This document shows positions 48,678 to 61,600 of a stretch of DNA of 64,000 bases, piece after piece. The DNA is from Turbatrix aceti. Taxonomy: Eukaryota > Nematoda > Chromadorea > Rhabditida > Panagrolaimidae. A model generated the notes under the pieces. That model ran no database searches and had not been told where the DNA came from. It worked only from the letters and a program-made list of their open reading frames with translations. Every line of letters begins with the position of its first letter. Within the stretch, counting starts at the first letter, position 1. A program made the translations under genes and the position numbers. The stretch covers positions 4,907,246-4,971,245 of the forward strand of contig OZ017770.1 of NCBI GenBank assembly GCA_963969345.1, given 5' to 3'.

Positions 48678-50025
48678 AGCTGACGACCGGCGATTCAAAT
48701 CGTGGATCCCTGGAAAAAACGACACACGATTTATCGATGAGCTGGATAAACCGCGAAGAAGGGAAAGTGATGAATACAACAAAAAGCAATGCCTCACAAA
48801 ACCACGCGTCCGATAGCGTATGCGAAAAGCGTATTATAATAAACGAGTGAATCATTCAGAACAATTCGACGCACATTGCCAATCCGGTAGTAAATAGTTC
48901 ACGAACAACTTTTTCTACTCTGCATATTTACTTTCTCCCTGCAGCATTTTTCGCTCTTATTTGACAGTCTGGATAAAAGCGCTACCTGTTTTAATAAAAA
49001 ATATCATATTGTTTAACGACTGTTGAAAGTCCAAGCTAGACTCGTGGACGACTGCTTTGATTTCCTAAAGAAAACACTGAATTCAAGAAAATGCATTATG
49101 CAATTATTTTTTTAATATTAATAAATTAAAAAGCAATGAGCTATTTAAAGAACATTCCCAACACAATTTAAGCGGTCAAAAATCTTTTTTGCAGAAAAAA
49201 TGTACTTCATTTGAGTAAAAAAAATGAAGAGCACAGCAGCGTGCCATTTTGTCAAGTACAAATTGATTGATAATTGCCAATTAAATGAAAGCCTCTGCAG
49301 CTTGCATTGATGGATCTTCAGTCGTTTATTAATTTTTCACTGGAATGTGGAATGAAAATTGGTAAAATATGTAAAAAGCAGCGTCTCGGATACAAGGCGT
49401 GTCACTCACTCATCGTTCTCTTTTCATCGTACGGCATTACGGGACAATCAACAATTGGATGAAAGCGGCTCATATGCCTTTTCCGCCTGGCTGCTTACGT
49501 CCAGCCATTGCCTCCAGTCATAACAGTCACTTTTTACTTCAGTATCCCATTTTCCCGGTATATTTGTTTATCTTACGCTTGCTTATTTGTATTACATATA
49601 TTTTTCGTATCGGTTGGCATAGAAAAAAAAGTGTTATATCGAATGACGTGAAATTAAAATTAGATTAAATAATGTGCATAGATCTGTGACGTTTTGCGTG
49701 TCAGATCTATGTATTTCTTATTACATTGAGCCGATGTGCACGTTGCATGGCAAAGACTTCTGCCCACAAGCATCAGTCAACAAAACGGTGGCGTGTGCTT
49801 GCAAATGCGGTCTGCTAGTTAAAAGAGGACATACGAGTGGCATGGTGGTGTGCCGTAGGCGCAGAGTGAATGTTGTTGTTGGAAGAATGCTGCGTTGTTG
49901 CCAAATATGCGGGCATTTGTCTTAAATTTTGCCTTATTCGCGCTTTGATATGTCCATTTTTGAAATTGCACAAAGTCTCCACTCCTGCTTGCTTTTAGGC
50001 AAAATTATTATTTCAGTTCGTAGTT
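48678..50025. other. Intergenic, FAM136A to SVOP-like gene
   Basis: This is the divergent promoter region. A 10-bp perfect stem hairpin sits at 49677-49711. An acceptor-like TTTCAG at about 50011-50016, just before the SVOP-like ATG, suggests a 5' UTR splice. The 49674-49925 open frame is Cys-rich but unsupported. Confidence 0.45.
49677..49711. repeat. 10-bp perfect stem hairpin
   Basis: CATAGATCTG at 49677-49686 is the exact complement of 49702-49711, with a 15-nt loop. It lies about 315 bp upstream of the SVOP-like start codon. Confidence 0.7.
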
Positions 50026-52086
50026 ATGGGCGACAAAGCTATCCTAGCCGAAGTCTTGGAGGCTTCTCGTCTCACAGATACGTACTCCAACCTGACGGCA
50101 CAATCCATTATTCATCAGTAAGAATTTTTTTGTTTGTCGCATTTCTGGATTAAATCCATTCTGTCAACGCTTGTTTTTAGCCTTAAGGGAAATGTCCAGG
50201 AAAGCAGCGTGCGCTACGAAGGCATCGATGGCGATTCGCAATCTATTGACATCCAGCACACTGCCGAGGAAAAATCCGCGGATAACGATACATTCACAGT
50301 CGACGACGCTGTCGAGTACCTGGGATTTGGAAAGTTTCAGTTGAAATTATCTTTTCTGACCGGACTTGCATGGGTTTGTATTATACCAATTCCCTTTGGA
50401 CATTAAAAAAAATTATTTCAGATGGCAGACGCAATGGAAATGATGATTCTGTCAATCTTGTCACCTGCTTTGTACTGCGAATGGGAAATAAATTCCGTGC
50501 AGCAAGCCATGATTACGACCTGTGTATTCAGCGGAATGATGCTCTCATCCACAGTTTGGGGCAAAGTTTGTGACAGATTCGGCCGACGAACGGTATTCTG
50601 ATTTTTTTTGCCACAAAAGTTAATCTACAGTTTCTAGGGTTTAATGCTGTCTGCGTTGCTTACGTTTTCAATGGGTGCGCTGAGTTCGTTAGCACCTAAT
50701 TTTAACTCTTTCCTATTCCTAAGGGCGTTAACAGGAATCGGCATCGGCGGCGTTCCTCAATCGTAAGATTTGTCTCCATTAATTCACTTTAGATTATCCG
50801 CGTTATTTCAGGGTAACGCTTTACGCAGAATTCCTGCCAATGGCACAACGCGCAAAATGCGTGGTTCTTATCGAATCATTCTGGGCAGTTGGCGCCGCAT
50901 TTGAAGCAATACTTGCGCTATTTATCATGGAAACGTGGGGCTGGAGGTGGCTGTTAATTTTCAGTTCATTGCCACTTCTCTTCTTTGCTGTATCTTGTTT
51001 TGTGAGTGAATCTCCCTCATTGCTTCCAAAATAGTTTGCTTTTTTAGTGGTTGCCGGAGAGTGCTAGGTTTTACATGGCATCAGGAAAAGTCGACGCAGC
51101 TTACGAGACTCTGCAGCGTCTTGCACGAGAAAATGGAAAAACACTGCCTGCAGGCAGACTAATTGAACATCCTAATCACAACGTACGTTACGCACCAACC
51201 TTGCAAGTAATTGAATTGAACGCAGACATTTTTAGCCGGATCATAGAGGACACGTTGCAAATCTCTTTGTGCCAGAGTTCTTCAAGACCACAATTCTGCT
51301 TTGGCTAATCTGGGCAGTCAACGCGTTTTGCTATTACGGCGTGGTCCTGTTTACCACGGTTTTGTTCCAATCCAGTGATGACTGTCATGGCGGAAGCTTA
51401 ACCAACGTAACTGAGATAGGATGCCGACCTCTCGTGCAGAAGGATTACATCGATTTACTTTCGACTACACTCGCTGAGTTTCCAGGTACTTACCGTAGTT
51501 TTTTCTGTGGCTATTGAAAATCGTTGTAGGACTTATACTGACAGCGTCAATTATTGAATGGTTCGGGCGAAAGAAAACCATGGCCATCGAGTTTTCTGTT
51601 TACGGTGTTTTCATGTTCTTGATGTTCTTCTGTCTCGGACGGTATGTTCTGGCATTTTTAAAAATTCAAATGTAACGTTAAAATTTTAGGGGCTGGATAA
51701 CGACGTTCATATTTATTGCTCGGGCATTTATCTCAGGCGCCTTCCAATGTGTTTATGTTTATACCCCTGAGGTAATAATCGATAACTTTTTGGCTCACAT
51801 TTCAGCAGTAATCTGTTTTTGTAGGTTTACCCCACAACTCTGAGAGCAATAGGACTGGGAGCTTCGAGTTCAATGGCCCGTCTGGGCGCAATAGTCACTC
51901 CGTTTGTGGCACAAGTGGCCTCTGGCTTCTCACTTTACATACCCATTTTTGTGTATGGCGCCGCCGCTTTCGTCGGTCTCGCTGCAGCAATATCACTTCC
52001 AATAGAAACTAAAGGCAGGCAAATGATGGTGAGTTGATAAAATCTGATTTGCATTGCAGTAACCTGCTTTTCAGGAAACCCATTGA
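50026..52086 (+). CDS. SVOP-like major facilitator transporter
   Basis: Eleven in-phase exons give 521 residues: 50026-50117, 50181-50373, 50422-50592, 50638-50762, 50812-51001, 51048-51182, 51236-51485, 51530-51641, 51690-51771, 51825-52028 and 52075-52086. The N-terminal part has [18 protein letters not shown] and [20 protein letters not shown], typical of synaptic vesicle 2-related protein. The MFS motif A appears as [11 protein letters not shown], and its second-half counterpart as [23 protein letters not shown] and the loop with Cys residues (DDCHG, GCRPL) agree with SVOP/SV2. The final exon encodes only three residues and the stop (ETH). The substrate is unknown for the family; a neuronal vesicle location is inferred. 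A poly(A) signal is at 52174. Confidence 0.9.
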
Positions 52087-52240
52087 TTTGTGATGATGAG
52101 TCACTGCAATTTTCGCTTACATTTCATCGACTTTCTCTGTTTTTTATACTGATGCTTACATACCGGAAAGAACAATAAACATGTCAAATAGCAAGATAAA
52201 CATTTTTTCAGGTGAAAGATATTGGCTCGACAGGTGCCAA

Positions 52241-52788
52241 TCATAGTGTGCGTTCGGAATAACTTGGCGGAGCAATGGATTCATCGGCAGGGGGTTGCTC
52301 ATGTTCATCGCTAGCAGACGTTGTAGGTATAGTAAATGTCAGTTCCTCTGGTAAGACAGGAGCTGGAGAAGTAATTTGCGGGGGAGTGGTGTAATACTTT
52401 TGCGATGCGTCATAGGTAGGCGGTGGAGGAAACTGACGCAAAATGTTTACCACATAGGACGGTCTTCGGGTTTCGCCTGAATGAACGTCTTCTAAATAAA
52501 TCCGATATAAATTATTAATTGTGACCCCTTTTATAAGGCAAACCTGTTGGAATCGTTGATACAGTTACATTTTCCGGAACAGCGGACGGAGCGCGATTCC
52601 CACGACGCCATCGCCTATAAAAATGTAATAAACAAATAAATAAAATGCGAAAAAAAAACAAACAAGCCGTTGAAAATTGTTGTGAAGCATCTTTTTGTGC
52701 TGTGACAGGATAAATAACAAATAATTAGCAAACAAAAAATTAGAAACACTGCAACCTCAAAAAGGTTAATATCATTGGAAATACCCAT
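52241..52788 (-). CDS. Small single-pass membrane protein with PPxY motifs
   Basis: Exons 52788-52664, 52614-52544 and 52491-52241 join in phase to 148 residues. One membrane helix near the N-terminus (EVAVFLIFCLLIICYLSC) is followed by a basic RRGN stretch and a Pro/Ser/Thr-rich cytosolic tail. The tail has FPPPPTYDAS and APPSYSE, both PPxY motifs that bind WW domains of NEDD4-type ubiquitin ligases. This architecture recalls VOPP1/WBP1-like and Commissureless-type adaptors, but I recognise no specific family. The first intron is less certain: without splicing the first exon runs to a stop after 58 codons. It converges on the SVOP-like gene, with 154 bp between stops. Confidence 0.6.
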
Positions 52789-53721
52789 CGAGGAAATCGA
52801 TCAAAAACACTGCTTTTCACACAATAAAGGTTGCGTATCGACAACCTCGTTGATAACGACATTTGACTGATATACAAAACTGAATGCTGTTTAACCTTTT
52901 TTTGTCATCTGAAAATCATGGTGATAAGAGAACGGGCATGACGTTCTTTGTGTACGAGGAAGTCTCCCGCATGTTATAGACTTTTTAGGACCCCTGCAAT
53001 AAAAGAAAAAGCCCCACCGCCAATAGCAAATACAGCCTTTCTTTGTTAAGGAAACTTGTATCAAGTGATGTTAGAACTTTTAACCCAAAAAATAAAAATG
53101 AAGATCATTTTATTGTAAAACAAATGGAAAAAATGCGTCGTTGAGTGAGTTTTTTGACCCCGCTAAAATAAATTAATAAAATGAATAATAATAGAAAAAA
53201 TCGAGCCGAATGAATGCCGACTTGGAATACTTTTTTTTGCAGAAAAAACTGACTCTATGTATTTATTTTTACCAATTCAGTGTGCGCGTAGAGGGTGCGG
53301 TGCGCTGCCGGTCGTCCGTTCAGTCCAGCACATTTTACCGACCAAATGACGCATTTGGGCCGAATGGTTGCAACGCTGAAAACAGAGTAGTTTTACAACT
53401 GAAATATAGCAACGCCTAACAAATGCTACCACATTGACAAATTCCGCTTCATTTGTTCGACAAAGGCTTGACAAATGTGAGCGCAAAATGAGAATGCAAG
53501 GAAACACTGCGTATTTTGCAAAGCGCATGAAAAAATTCAAAATAAAAGAAATATGTGGTTTTTTTGTGGAACTAAAGCTTATATGACATTATTAAATATC
53601 AATAAAGGTTGTAGTAATTCGTGATTCCGTAATTATTCATTTTAAATTAAATAAAAATAATTTTTTAAACCTTTTTTTAACATAAGCAATTTTTTTATTT
53701 TAACGTGGCAAGAAAAAATTA
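52789..53721. other. AT-rich intergenic
   Basis: Upstream flank of the PPxY gene, passing into transposon-rich sequence. No coding structure is supported. Confidence 0.5.
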
Positions 53722-54140
53722 TTGTTTTTTGACTCTTTCTTTGTCAACTCCATCCCAACAACAGGTGATGTTCCTGAGAAATTCGTTTTCTTAGACACCA
53801 TCCTACTGTTCAAAAAGGAAACGAAGCTGGCCAAGAAGTACGGAGAATTTCAACTCCCGCTCTATGCCATATTCGTCGACTTCCGAAAGGCCTTCGATAC
53901 GTATCTATCTAGTACTATCTCTGGCGTTTTCGGCAAGCCATCGGTGTCGAAGAACCACAGGTGCATTCCGCTGCGCCAACAGCAGCGCCGTTGTACGTGT
54001 CGGAGACATCGCTGCTTTGCCATTCAAAGAGGGGCTCTATAGAGCCTCTCGTCAATGTGATAGTCTGTGTTCAATCACATTGACTGGTCAAACCGAGGAT
54101 TCCAAATTGGCAAGCACCGACCTTGCCACCCTGCCTACAT
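53722..54140 (+). pseudogene. Non-LTR retrotransposon reverse transcriptase remnant
   Basis: A frame reading GEFQLPLYAIFVDFRKAFDT matches the first catalytic block of LINE-type reverse transcriptases (xFxDxRKAFDT). About 100 nt later another frame gives VRVGDIAALPFKEGL, like the RVGxxxSxPFxVxxGVRQG block. The frame shifts between the two, and the catalytic YADD region and endonuclease are missing, so this is a dead fragment. Clade is not assignable by eye. Confidence 0.65.
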
Positions 54141-54158
54141 AGCGCTCCAGACCAGACA

Positions 54159-54184
54159 CCCCGGAGAACAGACAATCTCCGGGG
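54159..54184. repeat. GC-rich 9-bp hairpin between RT remnant and foldback copy
   Basis: CCCCGGAGA at 54159-54167 pairs perfectly with 54176-54184 over an 8-nt loop. It lies at the junction of the LINE remnant and the second foldback copy, and may be a LINE 3' end structure. Confidence 0.6.
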
Positions 54185-55030
54185 TTTTCCGCCGCGCACT
54201 TACCTAGCAAAAAACAGTGCAAACAGCCTCTTTTTCGCGTCAATGGACAAAAAGAAGCGCATGCGAAGAGCCATGTTCAAAAAAATACCCTGAAGCCAAT
54301 TTGTGTTTCTTATGTTTGCGGTCACATGAGTATGATCAGGCATTTTCCGAAGATTGTTTTAAGTTAGTCGTGCTCCTTATTGCATAATTTTGCAGTATGT
54401 TTCGGCATTTCGAAGTTTCCTAATTTGTTTCGGCTGTAGCGATGCGCAGAATGGTCAGATTAAAAGCGCAAAACACTAAAAACATTATTTGGGGCATGCC
54501 TGAACCTACCCAGGTGATCGTAAACAAAAAAAACAAAAATTGGCTTCAGGGTATTTTTTTGAACATGAGTCCTCGCACACGCGCGCGCGCTCTTCGGAGA
54601 TCGCGGTCTGGTCGAACCTCCTAATTTTTTGTGTTTGGTATTCCTGGATACACAAAAGAATAAGCTGTAATATTATGCCGTCCTTACCCAATTCCCGATA
54701 AAAAAATACAGCTGCTATATCCCAAAAATGACGAGAAAGTCCCCAAAAAATCCGAAAATCGATAATGCCAAAAAATGAAGACGTTTTTTTAAGAAATCTG
54801 AGTAAGCCAATCGATATTTCGTGTCAAGAAATCCCTGTATACATAAAAACTGATTTTTTTAAATCATTTGAAAATTTAACGTCAAAACTTTTCAGAAGCC
54901 GCGGCTTTTGAAATAACATTTTCTCTAAGGGTACTCTACTACTTAAGCGTATGCAAAATTGAATATCTCGCATGTGTAAAATCGCTGTTCCGTTAAAACT
55001 AAATCGGCTCGCAGACCGGCTGTTAAACAT
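54185..55030. mobile_element. Second, decayed copy of the foldback element
   Basis: Blocks of 54200-54380 and 54480-54600 are inverted relative to each other and match the inner arms of the element at 24766-26795 (the TTCA..CCCTGAAGCCAATTT and CACGGTCACCTGGGT-like stretches). The centre, about 54385-54470, is unpaired. The block 54790-54910 matches the CGATTTCTCGTGCCAAGA part of the arm, and AAATCGGCTCGCAGA near 55002 matches the terminal sequence. Arms are shortened and diverged, so it is older than the first copy. Confidence 0.7.
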
Positions 55031-55036
55031 GATATC

Positions 55037-55102
55037 ACAACTCCTGATGCCGGCGTTATTTCCGTAATGACAACTCCTGATGCCGGCGTTATTTCCGTTA
55101 TG
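55037..55102. repeat. 33-bp tandem duplication
   Basis: Two adjacent 33-bp units, 55037-55069 and 55070-55102, differ at one base. They lie between the foldback end and the older gypsy fragment. Confidence 0.9.
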
Positions 55103-55142
55103 ATGCGTCTCGTCAATATCCCATTCATCACCTGCGAGTTGG

Positions 55143-55533
55143 TGTTGTATCCGCGGCGTAAGGCAAAAGAGGAAGACAAAGAAGTGTTGCAACCCGCGCT
55201 CCAACCTTTGGCGCGAGGGGCCAGCCGCGCGAGCTAGCAAGTCGTTAGACAAATGACTTGCGCCCGCGGACGCGATCAACACCTTGTTCCCTCTCTTTGT
55301 CTATCTCCCTGCCACAGTATCCGGAAGCAAACAACGCCCCATTAGCATCTTTATATAAGAGCCTAAGACACGGGGTTTCACGAACCACTGTCTAGGGCCA
55401 AGTCCCCCGGTTGCTTGTTGTAATTTGTGTGATTTTGCTGAATAAATTTGATTGTTGTATTGTGATATTGTGATTGGTATTGTTGTTAGAGGAGTTAAGT
55501 AGGGAGCCTTAGAGAGGAACCGGGTACACATTA
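55143..55533 (+). repeat. 5' LTR (391 bp)
   Basis: It starts TGTTGTATCC and ends ACACATTA. A TATATAA box at 55352-55358 and AATAAA at 55441-55446 mark likely U3/R/U5 signals. The sequence matches the 3' LTR throughout by eye. Confidence 0.95.
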
Positions 55534-55534
55534 C

Positions 55535-55551
55535 TGGTGCCACTCCCGCTC
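55535..55551 (+). other. Putative primer binding site
   Basis: TGGTGCCACTCCCGCTC begins one base after the LTR and begins with TGG, the complement of tRNA CCA. The priming tRNA cannot be named without a tRNA set from this genome. Confidence 0.6.
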
Positions 55552-55646
55552 TAAAGGCACCCCCTGCCTCCTCCCCATTTTTCCGGAAAAATTGCCCCTG
55601 CCCTATTGTCTATTGTGTGATATTTTATTTTGTGTAACGTCTTTTG

Positions 55647-58600
55647 ATGACAAACTCTCGGCATACGTACTCGAAAATGCCATCCCTATTCGAAAACTGC
55701 CACACCGTCGAACAGCTAGTCAAAACGCTGATGGTATTCGAAAAGAGCACGTTGTTATCGATAAATAATTTGGAAACCGCGATCAAGGAAGTAAAGGAGG
55801 ACATTCAGACCCTCAAGGATCGACAAGCAGATGTTATTGAAGAGCAGGTGAACATTGCGCTCACAGAGAAGATTGGTGATGCTTTGCACGGCGACACAGA
55901 CAAGTACGATGAATTGAAGAAGCTTCTTGGAACGGCTTTTACGAAGCAAACGACGGATCACGAGAAAACTACGATACGATTGACGGCATTGACCGAACTA
56001 ACTACGAAGGCGTGCAACGCTACGAAACAGCTTGATGAGCTGCGTGACGAAATCCGTAAACTGGAGACGAAAATTAACGAACTGAATCTAGACTCAAAAC
56101 CGAAACCCCCTACGCTAATTCGCCGGGATAAATTTTGTGCTCCGATGAAATCCCAGGCCATGCTTGACCCCACTGCTCAGGCAATCGAGCAACTACGAGC
56201 CCTGTCTATGCAAAGCCAAGCTCCCCAGTCAAGCTCAACGGAGTACCACACTACGAACGTCATGTTTGGGACAATGAATTCGATGTTCCACTTTGACAAT
56301 GGCTATTTTGTCGATGACATGGACGAATTTCCTGACGACGCTAACGACGATCCGCCGACGCAGGCCCCAATGCTCATGATAGCCATGAACCCAGCGATTG
56401 ACAGCTGCCCCATGTTCGATGGTTCACCAACGCAGGCATTCTCCCACTGGCTCCGCAAGTTTGAATTATACATTGCCCGAGGTCCCTTTCATTTACTCGA
56501 AGGACAACGCCTTGCCCATCTTGTTTCCAAATTGGAAGGTGCCGCATTTTTGGCTTACGATGCTTTGAACGCTGCCGTTCGTGCAGACTACGACGCAACT
56601 TTGGAAGCCCTGAACCGTCGTTTTCCGAGCCGTACGGCTAAACTCGCTGCAGAGGAGAACTTCGGACAGTGCTACCAGCAGAAGGACGAAGCGGTGCATC
56701 AATTCGCGACTCGCCTTGCCACTCTCGTCTACACCATGATGGAAGGCGATCCTCCTGAAATGATCGAAAACGTGCTTCGACGCGAAACCATCAATCGCAT
56801 GAACGGTGAATTGCGCGCTTACGTTCGTGGGCATCAGCCAGCGACCACCGAAGAAGCTGTTGCCATGGCTCATCGTCAAGAGCTTATTCAGGCAGAACGT
56901 GCCAGAGCCCGAAAGGAAGTTCATGACCTCCAGAATGCGTTTAAGGCTTCCATGCGAATCGGTGAGACGACGAACGCCTACAAAAACAGCGAATGTTTTT
57001 ATTGCCACAAAACTGGACATATTGCGCGCCACTGCTACCAACGCAAACAGGACGCAGATGATCGATCCCATGGTACTCGTGACCGCTACCAAAACGATCG
57101 TAGGTCACGCAACGACAGCCGCGATCGAAACCGTCGGAACGACAGCCGCGATCGAAACCGTCGGAACGACAGCCGCGATCGAAACCGTCGGAACGACAGC
57201 CGCGACCGAGACCGTCGCAGCGATAGCCGAGATTACAGTCGGCACTATCGTAGCGATAGCCGCGACCACCACGAACGCAATCGCAACTACCGAAGCGACA
57301 GTCGCGACCGCTATGAAACCAATCGTTACCGCAACAATAGCCGTGACCGCTATGACCACCACCGGAAGAGAAGCGATTCGAGCGGCTCCGATAACAGTCG
57401 ACATGGAGGTAGACGGCAGTTCAGCAAATCGCCCGACCGTAAACCCTCTGTCCGCTTTGCCAACCAACATTCGATTTATTCTATGGCCATGCCTATTGCA
57501 TCCTCTGTGCTAACTCGACCAGACAATCGCCCGAAAACACGACCTTTGTCTTGGACTTGGAAGACAATCGTGCTCTGCGTACTCGCTCTCTTTGTTTTTC
57601 CGATCCAAGCACACTCGCAGAACGACGACGTCTTGTTTTGCACCCACGATGCTGTCACCTCGTATTGGACCTTACCCAACAAGCCACCCTGCCATGCACC
57701 CACATTCCGCAAAAATGATGCTATTGTAAACACTAACTGGGAAGTTTACCGACCGAACACTATCGAGTACAAAACTGAGGCACACCACTGCCAGTGCATT
57801 CGCACTACCCAGACGCACAGCTGCTCATTTTTTGGAACAGACGTTTATTCCGATGCCATCCATGACCCTATTCCTACCACCAGCGCCGATTGCAAACGAA
57901 TGGCCACTGTCCAAATTTCGGAACATGGAACCCTGCTGAACCATACTGATTTCTTCGCTACGAACAATACTTTGATTTTTTCTGATCGCTGGTGGCCGCG
58001 CTACATGTGGAGTGAAAAGCAGTCAGTCGTTAATTGCTATCTTACGACGACGCACATTTACACCCGCCACGGAACAGAAGAGGTCACGAAAATCGTCCCA
58101 TCGGCAACCGCTTGCTACTACCGCCAAGGCTCGTGCCAACTTGCCGAACAAGGTGTACTAATCTGGGAGCCCGATAACACGCATCAGTGTCGCTTTATTC
58201 TAATGCAGGCAATGCATGGCTCATTCGGTGGAAATACATTTATCGCCGAAAGCAAGCAATTTGCACTATCGTTTTCCAGTAACGTCAAAGAAATTCCTAT
58301 TCGTGATTGCAACAAGACCATGCTTGTCACCGATCAGGGATACGCCATAACGAACAAGACATGGCAAGACGCTCAACAGGAACTCGAACATGCAGCCGAA
58401 TTGAAGCGCATTCCGCGCGACGCTGGTATTGTTCTAACGAATCAACTGGCCGCGCAACTCACTGCCCTTCAACGAAACGCTGACAACGTTGCCAGACAGT
58501 TTTTCGAGGCATCCATCAAACACATTTGTTCCGCTCTCGAAGCTATTGCCGAAGCAACCGTCGCCCTCGCTACAGCCAACCCAACTTTGCTGGCTCGCGA

Positions 58601-61600
58601 ACTGCTCAACCAAACCGCAATCAAAGCCCGATTGGTTACAGCGACAACGCTCGAAGTCAAAACGTGCAACGCCCTACCGTTTGAGTCAGTAACATTTTTG
58701 CCTCAACCCGAGTGTTACAACCGCCTGCCGGTCGAATTCATCTACCATGGACGGAAACTGCAAGCATTCCTGGATCCCATCACCAGAATTCTTGAACCGT
58801 CTGCCGACCGAGTCAACTGTGCCGATGTTCCGTACATTCATTTTGATCGACCGAATAACCAACTACAGCGGTACGATCAGCAAACCGGCCACATGGCATT
58901 TGTTCACAGACTCGCCGAGATTGGCCGTTTCCGCAACGTTGATTTCCCGGAACTATACGTTGGCGACAAACACCAAGTCTACGCTAATCTGATTCTGACG
59001 AACCTTTCGGAAGTATTTTCCTTCCAACAATTCTACAACGATATCGTGAACCACATGGACGTGAAAGATGTGATCGACACACTGGACTACGCATCCAACG
59101 CCGTCCCTGGAACTCGGACAAATTCTATCCGATCAGCCCAGACTGAAAAGGCCAAACAATTTGCCGAATCACTAGTTGCTAATGGTCTTTTTGGATTCCT
59201 CACAGGTGGACTTATTTCTCCAACTCAACTCTGGGTATTTTCGTGTTGCATCTACATTACCTTGACAATCGCTGCAAGGATCATTCTCCCAGCCCTGATT
59301 CAAGAATGTATGCGCTACGTCAATCTGCCATTCCTGACAACCCGTCTATGGCACCGCGCACGCACTTGGCGGAGAAATAGAAACTCCCACGCCCAGGACG
59401 CTACCGAAGAACCCACTTTGCCCTTGCAACAAATGTATCCAATTCGCAACCAAGTGAGCACCACGTGCGTCAAGCTAAGTGGTTTTATTAACGATCTATC
59501 AGCCAGACTGCTCGTCGACACCGCTGCCATGTACTCGATCATTCATCAGTCATTCGTTGACCGCTACAATATTCCAACAACGAAACCAAACGAACCCTAC
59601 AATCTCGTAGGTATTGATGGAACACCGATCAAGGTCAATGAAGTCGCGCATGTCAAGCTCAGAATTGGCTCACAATGTGTCGAAGTCAAACCACTGGTAC
59701 TCGACCAAGAATTGTTCGATGACCACTACGACGTACTGGTTGGAGAAAGCATTCTCAAGAAGCTGAACGAGATCACCATCAACTACACTGCAAAAACTTG
59801 TCGAATCGGTAGCGAAACTTTCAAACTTTCCCAGGTACTCGTTACTCTTCCGAAAAAGAAGGACGAACTGCTATTCTCGGATACTGGAATTTCTGGTGAC
59901 AAACTCATCGATCTTTGCGATTTGATCCAGCGCCACGACGACATATTCAGTCGAAACGACAAAGATCTGGGACGATGCACCATCACTGCTCCTCGCATGC
60001 GTGTCACCTCGACTAAACCGATCTCGACAATGCCGTATCGTATCCCAGAAAAGGCAACTCCCGCAGTCGATAAGTTTATTACGGAAATGCTGGACGCGGG
60101 CGTACTCGTGGAATCTACCACGCCATGGGTCAGCGGAATCGTAGTCGCGCCAAAGAAAAGCGGTGAACTTCGTTCTTGTGTCGATTTTCGACGCCTGAAT
60201 AACGTCACCGAGACCGACCCCTTTCCACTACCACGGATTGAGACTCTACTAAACCGTACTGCCGGCTGTTATTGGTATTCCACGTTGGACCTAAAATCGG
60301 GGTTTCTACAAATCCCTCTGGATGAAGAAACTAGTCGGTATTGTGGCATTACTACCGAAAAAGGCATCTACCAATTCAAGACTATGCCATTTGGTCTGAA
60401 GAATGCGCCTGCAATATTTTGCCGCGTCATGTCCACCGTCCTGAAGGGATTGGAAGACGTCGCATTGGCGTACATGGACGACGTGATTATTTTCACGAAG
60501 TCGGAAGACCCTGCTACGCATCTCGCCGCGCTTGAGAAAGTCTTCAAACGATTTCGCGAATTTGGTCTCAAGATTCATGCCTCGAAGTGTTCGCTGGTCA
60601 ACCGACACGTCACTTACGTCGGTCACCGAATTGATAGCGACGGTATTAGTCCATCAGACATTCACGTTCGTGCGATCAAGAACTACCCCGCTCCAACATC
60701 TGCACAAGACGTGAAACGCTTCCTTGGACTGGCCAACTTCTTTCGAAGATTCATCCCTCACTTCGCAACCATTGCTCGCCCTCTGACGAACCTGACTCGC
60801 AAGAACGTTCCATTCAAGTGGTCAGAAACCGAGCAGATCGCATTCAACACGCTGATCCTCGAACTGACGAAACCACCAGTGCTCGTTGCCCCCAACTACG
60901 ACCGTGAATTTGTAGTTCACACCGACGCCTGTCTTGAAGGCCTTGCATCTGCGCTACTCCAAGCAGACGACAACGGAAACCTTCGTGCAGTTGCTTTCTT
61001 CTCTCGCCAACTGACCAAGGCGGAAAAGAACTACACAATCACCGAGCTCGAACTTCTGGCACTTGTGGCAACGCTGGACCACTTCAAGCACCTGCTTTAT
61101 GGCACACAAATCATCTGGAACACTGATCACAATCCACTGACTCATCTCCAGAGTGCCTCTTCGAAATCGGCCCGCCTCAATCGATGGCTCTTGCACATCC
61201 AAGACTTCGATATCGTCCCGTGCTACATCAAGGGTCCGAACAACCTTGTTGCCGACGCCCTGTCACGCTCAAGTCTTCCACTCGACAACGCTTCAAGCCT
61301 GAACACGTACTCGTACTTTGGTTTTGAACCCGAAGCTGAGGAAGACGATGAAGAAATCGATAACGAGGCGACCGAACCAGATCAATCGATTGAAATCCCG
61401 AAAGCCGACACTCTGATGACCCCCGAAGAGGACGCTGTGATTCAACACGTCATTAAAGCTCTGCTGAAAGGCTGGAAGACTCCCACAGAAGCCGAGCTGC
61501 GCCCTTACTTCATCGCTCGTGCCGAACTACATGTGGAGAACGGACAACTCTTCAAAGACAGCCGCGTTGTTGTTTCCCCCAGCCAGCGCAAGCATGTGCT

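Noticed and set aside
49674..49925. Cys-rich 83-codon frame upstream of the SVOP-like gene
   Set aside because: Starts within a hairpin region, with no signal peptide, regular Cys spacing or splice support.
53277..53540. 87-codon minus-strand frame
   Set aside because: No motif, AT-rich neighbourhood, adjacent to transposon debris.
57105..57470. 121-codon Ala/Val-rich minus-strand frame
   Set aside because: It is the mirror of the Arg/Ser tandem repeats in gag.
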